Below, piece after piece: positions 35,908 to 44,612 of a DNA stretch of 64,000 nt (the first letter of the stretch is position 1; every line of letters starts with the position of its first letter). The position numbers were made by a program, and so were the translations under genes. The stretch comes from Kitasatospora albolonga (GTDB lineage: Bacteria > Actinomycetota > Actinomycetes > Streptomycetales > Streptomycetaceae): NCBI GenBank assembly GCA_002082585.1, contig CP020563.1, positions 7,310,001 to 7,374,000 on the forward strand, read 5' to 3'. The notes beneath the pieces were generated by a model. It did no database searches, was not told the DNA's origin, and was given only the letters and a program-made list of their open reading frames with translations.

Positions 35908-36840
35908 ATGAGATCCGTTTCCCACCGCACCCGCATAGGGGTGCTCGCGGCATTCACGGCGTTCAGCGCCGTGCTCTCCACCGGCTCGGCCGCCGCGGCG
36001 ACCGAGCTCAACGGTGACTGGGCCCCGTTCGACCGCTGCCCGGTCGACGCACCCGCCATGCTCGCGGCGGACGGCATCGAGGCCGTCGCCACCTGTATCG
36101 CCTCCAGCTCGGTCACCGGCTCCATCACGCTCGGCAAGAGCAAGGTTCCGACCGGCAACAGCGATCTCCAGCTCGGCGTCATCCAGCACAGCAACGGCAC
36201 CAACACCCTCGTGGCGCCGCCCGGGGGAGCGCTCACCGCCGACCCGGCCGAGATCCCCGGCGGGCTGCTCGGGCTGATGTGCCCCAGCGGCATCCCGCTC
36301 GTCTCCACGATCTGCCGCCAGCTGACGGACAACAACCTCAACCGGGTCGTCGCCACCATCGAACCGGCGGGCGCACCCAGGGACTTCAACATGGTGGCGG
36401 CCTTCTCCACCGGTGAGCCCATCCTCACCATTCCGGTCCGCATCCACCTCAAGAACCCGTTCCTCGGCGACAAGTGCTACATCGGCAGCACCGCCAACCC
36501 CGTGCTCCTCAAGCCGCAGAACCTCAACGCGCCGAGCCTCTCGCTCCAGCGGTTCGCCGCCGACGGCACCCGTGACGACGAGGGCGAGATGGGCCGCTAC
36601 ACCTTCTCGGGCGCCGACCAGGGCGACGCCACGTTCGCCGTCCCGGGGGCCAGTGGCTGCGGGGCCGGGCTCCTGGACTGGGCGGTGAACCTCAAGACCG
36701 GTCTCCCGTCCGCCGCCGGGAAGAACAGCGTGAAGCTCAACGACACCTCGACCTATTTCGGCAGCCCCTACGACCCGGCCGGCCTCGCGCCGCACGAGGG
36801 CCGGAAGCTGTCGGAATTCTGGCACTCCGCGAAGCGGTAG
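35908..36840 (+). CDS. Secreted protein of the Mce locus (1), unknown family
   Basis: A 310-residue exported protein: basic N-terminus, hydrophobic core and A-A-A-A cleavage region around residues 25-31. The mature part is beta-rich with six or more cysteines, consistent with disulfides outside the cell, and ends in a Lys/Arg-rich helix. No catalytic motif or family is recognised. ATG 35908 follows GAAGGGGA. It heads three successive secreted genes leading into the Mce operon, so a surface or extracellular lipid-handling role is possible but unproven. Confidence 0.8.
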   Translation: MRSVSHRTRIGVLAAFTAFSAVLSTGSAAAATELNGDWAPFDRCPVDAPAMLAADGIEAVATCIASSSVTGSITLGKSKVPTGNSDLQLGVIQHSNGTNTLVAPPGGALTADPAEIPGGLLGLMCPSGIPLVSTICRQLTDNNLNRVVATIEPAGAPRDFNMVAAFSTGEPILTIPVRIHLKNPFLGDKCYIGSTANPVLLKPQNLNAPSLSLQRFAADGTRDDEGEMGRYTFSGADQGDATFAVPGASGCGAGLLDWAVNLKTGLPSAAGKNSVKLNDTSTYFGSPYDPAGLAPHEGRKLSEFWHSAKR

Positions 36841-36887
36841 CGGCCGACGCCCCCGATTCCCGCGAGGGCGCCCCGTAACCGCAGAAG

Positions 36888-36896
36888 AAGGAGGTG
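36888..36896 (+). promoter_or_regulatory. Orphan perfect Shine-Dalgarno sequence
   Basis: AAGGAGGTG is complementary to nine bases of the 16S rRNA 3' end, yet no gene follows at normal spacing. GTG 36897 is just one to two bases later and opens an 8-codon frame (VRHLPDHS, then TGA). The spacing is poor for initiation. It lies 47 bases after the first secreted gene. Confidence 0.35.
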
Positions 36897-37041
36897 GTGC
36901 GACACCTGCCCGATCACTCCTGACAGAAGGCACCCGGAACGATCCGGTCCTTCTCCGGTCCAGTTCGAAGCGTGCCGCCCCCGCTCTTTCGCGCGCACGT
37001 CCATTCGTATCCCCAACGGGACAAGAAAAGGGAGTAATTCC

Positions 37042-37698
37042 ATGATCAAGCGATCCGGTGTACTGACCGCGATCGGTGCCGTCGCGGCATCCCTCGCCCT
37101 GGCCGCTCCGTCGGCCGTCGCCGCGCCGAGCAGCTGGACCATCACGCCGACCGGTGCCTTCACCGGCAGCGCGGGCGTGACCGTCCTGACCGACAACAAC
37201 GGCAACAAGATCCAGTGCGCGACCTCCGCCGCGTCGGGCTCCGCCCCCACCTCCCCGGTGTCCGGCTCCCCGGCGCAGCTCGCCGCCATCTCGGCGATCT
37301 CGTTCAACTCGCCCTGCACCGGCCCGTTCAGCTCGACATGGACCGTGACCACCACGGTTCCGTGGCAGATCTGGGGCCTCGACTACACGGCGGGTGCGGG
37401 CACCAACTCCACCGGCCAGGTGACCGGTGAGATCAGGGCGATCAAGGCGAAGGTGAGCGGGAGCAGCCTGCTGGGCCCGTGCACCTTCGACGTCGCGGGC
37501 AAGGTGGCGGGCAAGTACAACAACCCGAGCACCGGCGGGAGCAACGGCACGCTGAACACGGCGGGCGGCGGTCTCACGCTGACCATCAGCAACAAGGTCG
37601 GCGGCGGCTGCGGCATCGTCGGCACCACCGCCGGATTCCAGGGCCTCTACACCATCAAGAACACGGCCTCCGGCAAGTCACCGGTCATCAGCGGCTGA
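37042..37698 (+). CDS. Secreted protein of the Mce locus (2), unknown family
   Basis: A 218-residue exported protein with a clear signal peptide (residues 1-28, ending A-V-A-A). The mature chain is Gly/Ser/Thr-rich, beta-sheet-like and has four cysteines. The pattern T-I-T-P-T-G-A-F-T-G at the start and G-P-C-T-F-D-V-A-G-K in the middle resembles other small actinobacterial surface beta-proteins, but I cannot name a family. Start ATG 37042 has GGGAG upstream. A hairpin terminator follows, so it may be transcribed separately at high level. Confidence 0.82.
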   Translation: MIKRSGVLTAIGAVAASLALAAPSAVAAPSSWTITPTGAFTGSAGVTVLTDNNGNKIQCATSAASGSAPTSPVSGSPAQLAAISAISFNSPCTGPFSSTWTVTTTVPWQIWGLDYTAGAGTNSTGQVTGEIRAIKAKVSGSSLLGPCTFDVAGKVAGKYNNPSTGGSNGTLNTAGGGLTLTISNKVGGGCGIVGTTAGFQGLYTIKNTASGKSPVISG

Positions 37699-38003
37699 TC
37701 CGACGCCGATGATGCGCGGTTCGTGAGCGTGGTGCCCGGCCGTGCGGTCCGGCGGCCGGGCACCTGCCTGCTTTTCCGCTCACTCGCCGACAAGTCCGCG
37801 GGGCGGAATTGTCATCGCCTGCCAAGAATCACATTCCCGTGAAACGGCTGAATTCCCGGCCCTTCCCAGGCGGCCGGAAGGGTGCGTAGCGTACCCGTCG
37901 GTAGGGACCATTCGCGTCCGTCCGAAAGGCCGTTGCCGAGAAGCGGACCCCATTTCGCAGCCATCGCACCGATGGGCCCGCGCGCCGGAAGGACACCATC
38001 CGT
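37699..38003. other. Intergenic region with terminator and probable promoter
   Basis: The first 66 bases hold the terminator annotated separately. The remaining 240 bases, AT-richer around 37800-37860, probably carry the promoter for the 38004 gene and the Mce operon. No coding sequence is visible. Confidence 0.5.
37731..37764 (+). terminator. Hairpin terminator after secreted protein 2
   Basis: A perfect 12-bp stem (37731-37742 with 37753-37764) and 10-base loop lie 33 bases after the stop codon, followed by CTGCCTGCTTTT. Confidence 0.85.
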
Positions 38004-39509
38004 ATGACCGTCGACGCACGCGCCGCGGCGAGACGACCGCTCCACCTGGCCGTGGGCGGGGCACTCGTCGTCGCCACCGCGCTCATCCCGGGCGCCGAGT
38101 CGGTGGCGGCCGACCGGACGGCCGAGGTCACCGTCCCCTATACGTGCACGTTCCCCTCGGGCCCGGAGCGGGCGGACGTCGTGATCAGCGCCGTACTCCC
38201 CGCCTCGGCCACGACGGGCGAGGAGATCCACCCCGGTGACGTCTCCGTCGAAGTGGGCCTGGAGCAGTCGGCGCTCGGCCGGTTCACCGGTCTGGAGGCG
38301 GCCACCCTCGAGGCCACCGCCGACCTGACCGTACGCAACACCGTCGGGGAGCACACCGCCGACGCCTCGTGGCAAGGACTCCAGGCCCCCGGGATGCCCC
38401 TCCCCACGGAGGGCGGTGCGGTCCTCGCCGCCACCGGAGACGTCCCCACCGTCGCCTTCGGCAGCCCCGGCCCCGCGACCCTCGCCCCGGCCGGGCTCAC
38501 CCTCACCCTCGCCTCCTTCACCGAGGACGGCGCCCCCACCACGCCCCCCGAGCTCACCGTCGCCTGCGAGCCCGCCGACGACGAGGAACGCCCGCTCGCC
38601 CGCATCACCGTCCGCGACAGCGCCGGGCCGACGGCCCCCGCGCCCCCGCCCGACGACCCCGCGCCCGGCAAGGAGACACCGGAGCCGCCCGCACCCCCCG
38701 CCCCACCGGCCCCCGGACTCGACCCGGGCGCCCACCGGAAGATCGAGGACCTCACCGATGAGCGGCTCGAAGCCCTCGACGAGGAGAACCCCGGCAGCTG
38801 CCCGATCGAGATCCCGCCCGAGTGGGTGATGACCACCGCCGAGACGTACGCGGCCGGGTACGCCAACGCCGCGAAGCTGGACGGGGCCGCCGCCCTGGGC
38901 CCCGCCTTCATGAAGGTGGTCCTCAACAAGCGGTACATCAACGACTCCTGCGCCTCGACCGTCGACGTCACCTCCGAGGTGGAGTTCGACCACGAGGGCA
39001 AGCGGCAGCTCCCGCCGACGAAGGCGACCTTCCTCAGCTACGGCTTCATGCCGACGACCGCCACGATGGTGCTGGAACAGGTGGGCCCCCCGGCCGTCGT
39101 CCGCACGCATACGGTCACCAACACCCCGACCTACCCCGAGGAATCCACGGTCACCGCCCAGCTCTCCCTGCGCCTGTACGACGTCGAGGTGAACGGCGTA
39201 CCGCTGGACGTCGGGCCCGACTGCCGTACGGAACGGCCGTTCGAGCAGGTGCTGAAGGGATACGGCCAGAGCTATCCGCCGGCCGGTTATCTCGTGGCGA
39301 CCGGCGGAAATCTGACCGGATACGCGCACATCCCGCCGTTCAAGGGATGCGGGGTCGGCGAGAACCTCGATCCGCTCTTCACCTCGGCCATCTCCAGCGT
39401 CGGCAAGAAGCCCGACAACTACACCAAGATGCGGCAGGCACCGCTCTGCGTGGCGACGAACCCGGACGGTCCCGACTGCCCGCCGAAGGTGCCGAAGCCC
39501 CAGAAGTGA
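38004..39509 (+). CDS. Secreted DUF6801-like protein of the Mce locus (3)
   Basis: A 501-residue exported protein. After a signal peptide (about residues 1-36) comes a DUF6801-like domain (V-T-V-P-Y-T-C-T-F-P-S-G onward, residues 43-190), a Pro-rich linker (about 205-245) and a Cys-containing C-terminal domain (about 265-500) with long beta strands. The DUF number is from memory and moderate in certainty. GAAGGA precedes ATG 38004. It is 114 bases upstream of the Mce ATPase gene, making it a good candidate for an extracellular accessory of the importer. Confidence 0.8.
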   Translation: MTVDARAAARRPLHLAVGGALVVATALIPGAESVAADRTAEVTVPYTCTFPSGPERADVVISAVLPASATTGEEIHPGDVSVEVGLEQSALGRFTGLEAATLEATADLTVRNTVGEHTADASWQGLQAPGMPLPTEGGAVLAATGDVPTVAFGSPGPATLAPAGLTLTLASFTEDGAPTTPPELTVACEPADDEERPLARITVRDSAGPTAPAPPPDDPAPGKETPEPPAPPAPPAPGLDPGAHRKIEDLTDERLEALDEENPGSCPIEIPPEWVMTTAETYAAGYANAAKLDGAAALGPAFMKVVLNKRYINDSCASTVDVTSEVEFDHEGKRQLPPTKATFLSYGFMPTTATMVLEQVGPPAVVRTHTVTNTPTYPEESTVTAQLSLRLYDVEVNGVPLDVGPDCRTERPFEQVLKGYGQSYPPAGYLVATGGNLTGYAHIPPFKGCGVGENLDPLFTSAISSVGKKPDNYTKMRQAPLCVATNPDGPDCPPKVPKPQK

Positions 39510-39530
39510 CCGCCCCCCGTCACCGGGCGG
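39510..39530 (+). terminator. Weak hairpin between secreted protein 3 and the Mce ATPase
   Basis: CCGCCC and GGGCGG form a 6-bp stem directly after the stop codon. It may attenuate rather than block transcription into the Mce operon. Confidence 0.35.
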
Positions 39531-39623
39531 CCAGCAATTCCGCCCCACCACCCCTATCGCTTGATTCCGACCGCCGGAGCGCTGACAGATGACGATGGCC
39601 ACCACCCCTTCGAAGGAGGTCCG

Positions 39624-40622
39624 ATGGGAATCGAAGTAGTCGTCGAGGGCCTGACGAAGTCCTTCGGCAAGCAGAACATCTGGCAGGACGTCAGCCTCAC
39701 CCTGCCCGCCGGTGAGGTGAGTGTCATGCTCGGCCCTTCCGGCACCGGAAAGACCGTGTTCCTGAAATCCATCATCGGACTGCTGAAACCGGAACAGGGA
39801 CGCGTTCTCATCAACGGTGTCGACATGGTCAACAGCCCCGAGCGCGACATCATGGAGACCCGGAAGCTGTTCGGCCTCATGTTCCAGGACGGGGCCCTCT
39901 TCGGCTCCATGTCCCTCTTCGACAACATCGCCTTCCCGCTGCGCGAACACACCCGCAAGAAGGAATCCGAGATCCGCCGCATCGTCATGGAGCGGATCGA
40001 CATCGTCGGACTGCTCGGCGCCGAGGGAAAACTCCCGGGCGAGATATCCGGCGGGATGCGCAAACGCGCCGGTCTCGCCCGCGCCCTCGTCCTGGACCCG
40101 CAGATCATCCTCTGCGACGAACCCGACTCCGGACTCGACCCCGTGCGCACCGCGTACCTCTCGCAGCTCCTCATCGACCTCAACGCGCAGATCGACGCGA
40201 CGATGCTGATCGTCACCCACAACCTCGACATCGCGGCGACCGTCCCCGACAACATGGGGATGCTGTTCTGCCGCAACCTCGTCACCTTCGGGCCGCGCGA
40301 GGTGCTGCTCACCAGCGACACCCCGGTCGTCGCCCAGTTCCTCGCCGGACGCCGCGAGGGGCCCATCGGGATGTCGGAGGAGAAGGACGCCGCGACCCTC
40401 GCCGCCGAGCAGCAACGTAACGAATCCCTCGGCCATGCCGACACGATCGCCCTGCCGAGGACCGTCGTCCCGCAGCTGGAGCCCTCGCCCGGGCTGCCCG
40501 TACGCCAGGGAGCGCTGCGCCGCCGCGAGCGGGTCATGGCGATGATGGGCCAGCTGCCGGAGGCCGCCCGTACGGCCATCCTCAACAGCTACGCCCCGGC
40601 CGCCGGGGGTGCGAGAGCGTGA
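39624..40622 (+). CDS. Mce-system ABC transporter ATPase (MceG/Mkl-like)
   Basis: A 332-residue ATPase energising Mce lipid import, homologous to MlaF and mycobacterial Mkl/MceG. Walker A G-P-S-G-T-G-K-T is at about residues 36-43, the Q-loop F-Q-D-G-A-L-F, signature I-S-G-G-M-R-K-R-A and Walker B I-I-L-C-D-E-P-D-S-G-L-D. A C-terminal extension of about 90 residues follows the core ABC domain, as in MceG proteins. AGGAGGT sits before ATG 39624. It overlaps the first yrbE gene by GTGA, so ATPase and permease are coupled. Confidence 0.95.
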   Translation: MGIEVVVEGLTKSFGKQNIWQDVSLTLPAGEVSVMLGPSGTGKTVFLKSIIGLLKPEQGRVLINGVDMVNSPERDIMETRKLFGLMFQDGALFGSMSLFDNIAFPLREHTRKKESEIRRIVMERIDIVGLLGAEGKLPGEISGGMRKRAGLARALVLDPQIILCDEPDSGLDPVRTAYLSQLLIDLNAQIDATMLIVTHNLDIAATVPDNMGMLFCRNLVTFGPREVLLTSDTPVVAQFLAGRREGPIGMSEEKDAATLAAEQQRNESLGHADTIALPRTVVPQLEPSPGLPVRQGALRRRERVMAMMGQLPEAARTAILNSYAPAAGGARA

Positions 40623-41497
40623 CCGCCCCGATGCCGGTACGGCCGCCCGAGCCGCCCGGGAAACCCCGGCCGACCCTGTCCGATCCCTCGGCCGAAGCCT
40701 CCTCCGAAGCTCCCGGGCAGCGGCGCCCCAGCCGGTTGCTCGCCCCGCTCCGCGAGACCGGGACGCTGTTCGCGCTCGGCCTCGCCGTGGGCCGGGCCGT
40801 CTTCCGCAGACCCTTTCAATTACGCGAGTTCATCGAGCAGTTCTGGTTCGTCGCGAGCGTCACCATCCTGCCCGCCGCCCTCGTCTCCATCCCGTTCGGC
40901 GCGGTCATCGCCCTCCAGGTCGGCTCGCTCACCCAGCAGCTCGGCGCCCAGTCCTTCACCGGCGGCGCCAGCGTCCTCGCGGTGATCCAGCAGGCCAGCC
41001 CCATCATCGTGGCGCTCCTCATCTCCGGCGCCGCGGGCTCCGCGATCTGCGCCGACCTCGGCTCCCGCAAGATCCGCGAGGAGCTCGACGCGATGGAGGT
41101 CATGGGCGTCTCGCCCATCCAGCGCCTCGTCGTCCCCCGCGTCCTCGCCACCATGCTCGTCGCCGTCCTGCTCAACGGCCTGATCTCGGTGGTCGGCACG
41201 CTCGGCGGCTACTTCTTCAACGTGATCATGCAGGACGGCACCCCGGGCGCCTACCTCGCGAGCTTCTCCGCCCTCGCCCAACTGCCCGACCTGTACGTCA
41301 GCGAGTTCAAGGCCCTCATCTTCGGCTTCATCGCGGGCATCGTCGCCGCCCACCGCGGCCTCAACCCACGCGGCGGCCCCAAGGGCGTCGGCGACGCGGT
41401 CAACCAGTCCGTCGTCATCACCTTCATGCTGCTGTTCTTCGTGAACATGGTCATCACGGCGATCTACCTCCAGATCGTCCCCGCGAAGGGGGGCTGA
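40619..41497 (+). CDS. yrbEA: YrbE/MlaE-type permease A of the Mce system (TTA-containing)
   Basis: A 292-residue integral membrane permease of the MlaE family. A Pro-rich 45-residue N-terminus precedes five to six helices, and the cytoplasmic coupling helix E-E-L-D-A-M-E-V-M-G, contacting the ATPase, is present. Codon 68 is TTA (40820-40822), which should make translation, and by coupling the downstream genes, dependent on bldA. GTG 40619 overlaps the ATPase stop. Together with permease B it forms the transmembrane core for lipid transfer. Confidence 0.95.
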   Translation: MTAPMPVRPPEPPGKPRPTLSDPSAEASSEAPGQRRPSRLLAPLRETGTLFALGLAVGRAVFRRPFQLREFIEQFWFVASVTILPAALVSIPFGAVIALQVGSLTQQLGAQSFTGGASVLAVIQQASPIIVALLISGAAGSAICADLGSRKIREELDAMEVMGVSPIQRLVVPRVLATMLVAVLLNGLISVVGTLGGYFFNVIMQDGTPGAYLASFSALAQLPDLYVSEFKALIFGFIAGIVAAHRGLNPRGGPKGVGDAVNQSVVITFMLLFFVNMVITAIYLQIVPAKGG

Positions 41498-41500
41498 GCC

Positions 41501-42304
41501 ATGGCGATGCTCAGCTGGCTCGACCGGTCCGGCGACCAACTCACCTTCTACATCAGGGCCCTGGTCTGGATTCCGCGCACCCTGCGCCGCTACCTCAAGG
41601 AGGTGCAGCGGCTGCTGGCCGAGGTCGCCTTCGGCAGCGGCGGCCTCGGCGTGATCGGCGGCACCATCGGTGTGATGGTCGCCATGACCCTCTTCACCGG
41701 CACGGTCGTCGGCCTCCAGGGGTACGCGGCGCTCGACCAGATCGGCACCTCGGCGTTCACCGGGTTCATCTCCGCCTACTTCAACACCCGGGAGATCGCC
41801 CCCCTGGTCGCCGGGCTCGCCCTTTCCGCCACCGTCGGCGCCGGGTTCACCGCCCAGCTCGGCGCGATGCGGATCAACGAGGAGGTCGACGCGCTCGAAG
41901 CGATGGGCGTGCGGTCGATGCCGTACCTCGTCACCACCCGGATCATCGCCGGGGTCGTCGCGATCATCCCGCTGTACGCGATCGGGCTGCTCTCCTCGTA
42001 CCTCGCCTCCCGCTACATCACCATCCTCTTCAACGGGCAGTCGGCGGGCACCTACGACCACTACTTCAATCTCTTCCTCTCCCCGGCCGACGTGCTGCTG
42101 TCGGTGCTCAAAGTGCTGATCTTCAGCGTGCTGGTGATCCTCGCCCACTGCTACTACGGCTTCCACGCCACCGGCGGACCCGCCGGGGTGGGCGTGGCCG
42201 TGGGCCGGTCGGTGCGCAACGCGATCGTGCTCATCAGCGTCACCGACTTCTTCCTCTCCCTCGCCATCTGGGGCGCCACGACGACGGTGAAGGTGGCCGG
42301 CTGA
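41501..42304 (+). CDS. yrbEB: YrbE/MlaE-type permease B of the Mce system
   Basis: A 267-residue MlaE-family permease, paralogous to the preceding gene. The coupling motif reads E-E-V-D-A-L-E-A-M-G and five to six helices follow the amphipathic N-terminal helix (W-L-D-R-S-G-D-Q-L). It starts three bases after the permease A stop with GAAGGGGGG upstream, and its stop overlaps the MceA start by one base. Confidence 0.95.
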   Translation: MAMLSWLDRSGDQLTFYIRALVWIPRTLRRYLKEVQRLLAEVAFGSGGLGVIGGTIGVMVAMTLFTGTVVGLQGYAALDQIGTSAFTGFISAYFNTREIAPLVAGLALSATVGAGFTAQLGAMRINEEVDALEAMGVRSMPYLVTTRIIAGVVAIIPLYAIGLLSSYLASRYITILFNGQSAGTYDHYFNLFLSPADVLLSVLKVLIFSVLVILAHCYYGFHATGGPAGVGVAVGRSVRNAIVLISVTDFFLSLAIWGATTTVKVAG

Positions 42305-43584
42305 TGAGTCCACGTGGAGCACGAACCGTCCGCCGCAGAACCGCCGGGGTCGCCTTCCTCCTGGTCCCCGCCCTCCTCATATGGGTCTCGGTCGCCGTGT
42401 ACGACAAGAAGTTCACCGACGACGCCACCGTCACCGTACGGACCGGCGCGGTCGGCAACGAGATGCACGAGAACGCCGACGTGAAGCTGCGCGGGGTCGT
42501 CATCGGGCAGGTCAGGTCCATCGCCACCGACGGCGAGGGGGCCCGCCTCACCCTGGCCATCGACCCCGGCAAGCTGGACCGGGTCCCCGCCGACGTCACC
42601 GCGCAGATGCTCCCCACCACCCTCTTCGGCCAGCGGTTCGTCGCCCTCGTCCCGCCCCGCGTCCCCTCCGGGGAGACGCTGAGCGCCGGGGCGGTGATCC
42701 CGCAGGACCGCTCCAGCAACGCCATCGAGCTGGAACAGGTGCTGGACAACGTCCTGCCGCTGCTGACCGCGGTGAAGCCGGAGAAGCTCTCCGCCACCCT
42801 GAGCGCCGTCTCCCAGGCGCTCGAAGGACGCGGCGAGAAGCTCGGCGAGACCCTGACCACGCTGGATGCCCACCTGAAGAAGTTCAACCCCCAACTCCCC
42901 ACGCTCAACGAGGACATCAAGCAGCTCGTCAAGGTCAGCACGCTCTACGCGGAGGCCGCCCCCGACGTCCTCGACGCCCTCACCGATGCCACCACCACGA
43001 GCGGCACCATCGCCGAACAGGAGGCGCGGCTCGCCACGCTGTACGACACCACCACCGCCTCCGCACGCGATGTCACCTCCTTCCTGCGGGAGAACAAGGA
43101 CAACCTCATCCGGCTCTCCTCCTCCGGCCGCCCCACGCTCGAACTCCTCGCGAAGTACGCCGACTCGTTCCCCTGCACCCTCCGTACGGTCGCCGGATTC
43201 GTGCCCGCCATGGACAAGGCGCTCGGTAAGGGGACCAACGAGCCGGGACTGCATGTGACGGTCACGTCCGTTCCCGCGAAGGGGAAGTACGTCCCCGGCA
43301 AGGACACCCCGGCCTACAACTCCAGCGGCGGCCCGCGCTGTTACTCGGTGCCGTACGTCGGCAAGGGCGCCCCCACCGCCGACAACCGCCGGTCGGCCGA
43401 CGCCACCGCCCCGCCCCCGGCCGCGCGCGACACCGACCTCGGCCTGCCCAACTCGCCCCAGGAGTCCCGGCTCGTCAACGAGCTGGTCGCCCCCTCACTG
43501 AAAGTGCAGCCGCAGACCCTGCCCGACTGGAGCAGCGTGCTCATCGGTCCGGCCTTCCGCGGTGCGGAGGTGAAGCTCAAGTGA
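42304..43584 (+). CDS. mceA: Mce-family protein A
   Basis: A 426-residue MlaD/Mce-domain protein. It has one N-terminal transmembrane helix (about 14-33), the MlaD beta-barrel domain (about 38-115; V-K-L-R-G-V-V-I-G-Q-V is the signature strand) and a long alpha-helical region ending in a Cys-containing C-terminus. Such subunits form a hexameric lipid tunnel through the envelope. ATG 42304 overlaps the permease stop (TGATG); its end overlaps mceB as GTGA. Confidence 0.95.
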   Translation: MSPRGARTVRRRTAGVAFLLVPALLIWVSVAVYDKKFTDDATVTVRTGAVGNEMHENADVKLRGVVIGQVRSIATDGEGARLTLAIDPGKLDRVPADVTAQMLPTTLFGQRFVALVPPRVPSGETLSAGAVIPQDRSSNAIELEQVLDNVLPLLTAVKPEKLSATLSAVSQALEGRGEKLGETLTTLDAHLKKFNPQLPTLNEDIKQLVKVSTLYAEAAPDVLDALTDATTTSGTIAEQEARLATLYDTTTASARDVTSFLRENKDNLIRLSSSGRPTLELLAKYADSFPCTLRTVAGFVPAMDKALGKGTNEPGLHVTVTSVPAKGKYVPGKDTPAYNSSGGPRCYSVPYVGKGAPTADNRRSADATAPPPAARDTDLGLPNSPQESRLVNELVAPSLKVQPQTLPDWSSVLIGPAFRGAEVKLK

Positions 43585-44612
43585 ATCGCCGCTCCCTCGC
43601 GGGACCGCTCACCAAGTCCCTCGTCTTCGTCCTGGTGACCGTCCTCGCCACCACCGTCCTCGGCCTCTCCATCGCCAACACGGGCGTGGGGGACACCACC
43701 ACGTACAAGGCACGCTTCACCGACGCCACCGGGATCGTCCCCGGCGACAGCGTCCGCGTCGCCGGGGTGAAGGTCGGCCAGGTCGAGTCCGTACGGGTCG
43801 CCGACCGCCGGGTCGCCGAGGTCACCTTCGGCGTCCGCGAGGGGCATACGCTCCCCGCCTCGGTGACGGCGTCCATCAAGTACCTCAACATGGTCGGCCA
43901 GCGGTACGTGGACCTCGACCGGGGCGCCGGACCGGTCGGCCGGACCTTCGCGCCCGGGGCCACCATCCCGCTCTCCCGCACCACCCCGGCGCTCGACCTC
44001 ACCCAGCTCTTCAACGGCTTCCAGCCGCTCTTCGAGGGCTTGTCCCCGCCGGACGTCAACCAGCTCGCCGGTTCCATCGTCCAGGTCCTCCAGGGCGAGG
44101 GCGGCACCGTCGACTCCATCCTGCGCCACGTCGGCTCGCTCACGAGCACCGTCGCGGCCAAGGACCAGGTGATCGGTGAGGTGATCAAGAACCTCAACAC
44201 GGTCCTGAAGACGGTCAACGACCGGGAGGCCGGGTTCGACGACCTCGTGGTCACCCTGGAGAAGCTCGTCTCCGGCTTCTCCGGCGACCGCAAACCGCTC
44301 GGTGAGGCCGTCACCGCCATGGGCGCCCTGACGACCGTCACCGCGGACCTCTTCCAGGACGGCCGCAGGCCCCTCAAGGACAGCATCCGGCAACTGGGAA
44401 GGCTCAGCGGCGAGTTGGAGAAGGGCACACCACAGATCGAGAACTTCCTCGACAGGACCCCGGCCAAGATGGAGGCGATCAGCCGCCTCACCTCCTACGG
44501 CTCCTGGCTCAACCTCTATCTCTGCGAGGCCAGGGTCGGCGGGGTGGCCACCGACGACGGCTCCACGCCGCCCACCGGCATCGCCATCACCCAGCCGAGG
44601 TGCCTGGCATGA
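43581..44612 (+). CDS. mceB: Mce-family protein B
   Basis: A 343-residue Mce protein: transmembrane helix (about 12-33), MlaD domain (about 40-120; V-R-V-A-G-V-K-V-G-Q-V) and helical tunnel region with a Cys near the C-terminus. GTG 43581 overlaps mceA, and the stop overlaps mceC by ATGA. Confidence 0.95.
   Translation: MNRRSLAGPLTKSLVFVLVTVLATTVLGLSIANTGVGDTTTYKARFTDATGIVPGDSVRVAGVKVGQVESVRVADRRVAEVTFGVREGHTLPASVTASIKYLNMVGQRYVDLDRGAGPVGRTFAPGATIPLSRTTPALDLTQLFNGFQPLFEGLSPPDVNQLAGSIVQVLQGEGGTVDSILRHVGSLTSTVAAKDQVIGEVIKNLNTVLKTVNDREAGFDDLVVTLEKLVSGFSGDRKPLGEAVTAMGALTTVTADLFQDGRRPLKDSIRQLGRLSGELEKGTPQIENFLDRTPAKMEAISRLTSYGSWLNLYLCEARVGGVATDDGSTPPTGIAITQPRCLA

Noticed and set aside
40609..42303. 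A plus-strand N-terminal extension in frame with MceA through both yrbE genes
   Set aside because: The yrbE genes in other frames are clear MlaE-family permeases; the MceA start at 42304 is supported by the TGATG overlap and the membrane helix directly after it.
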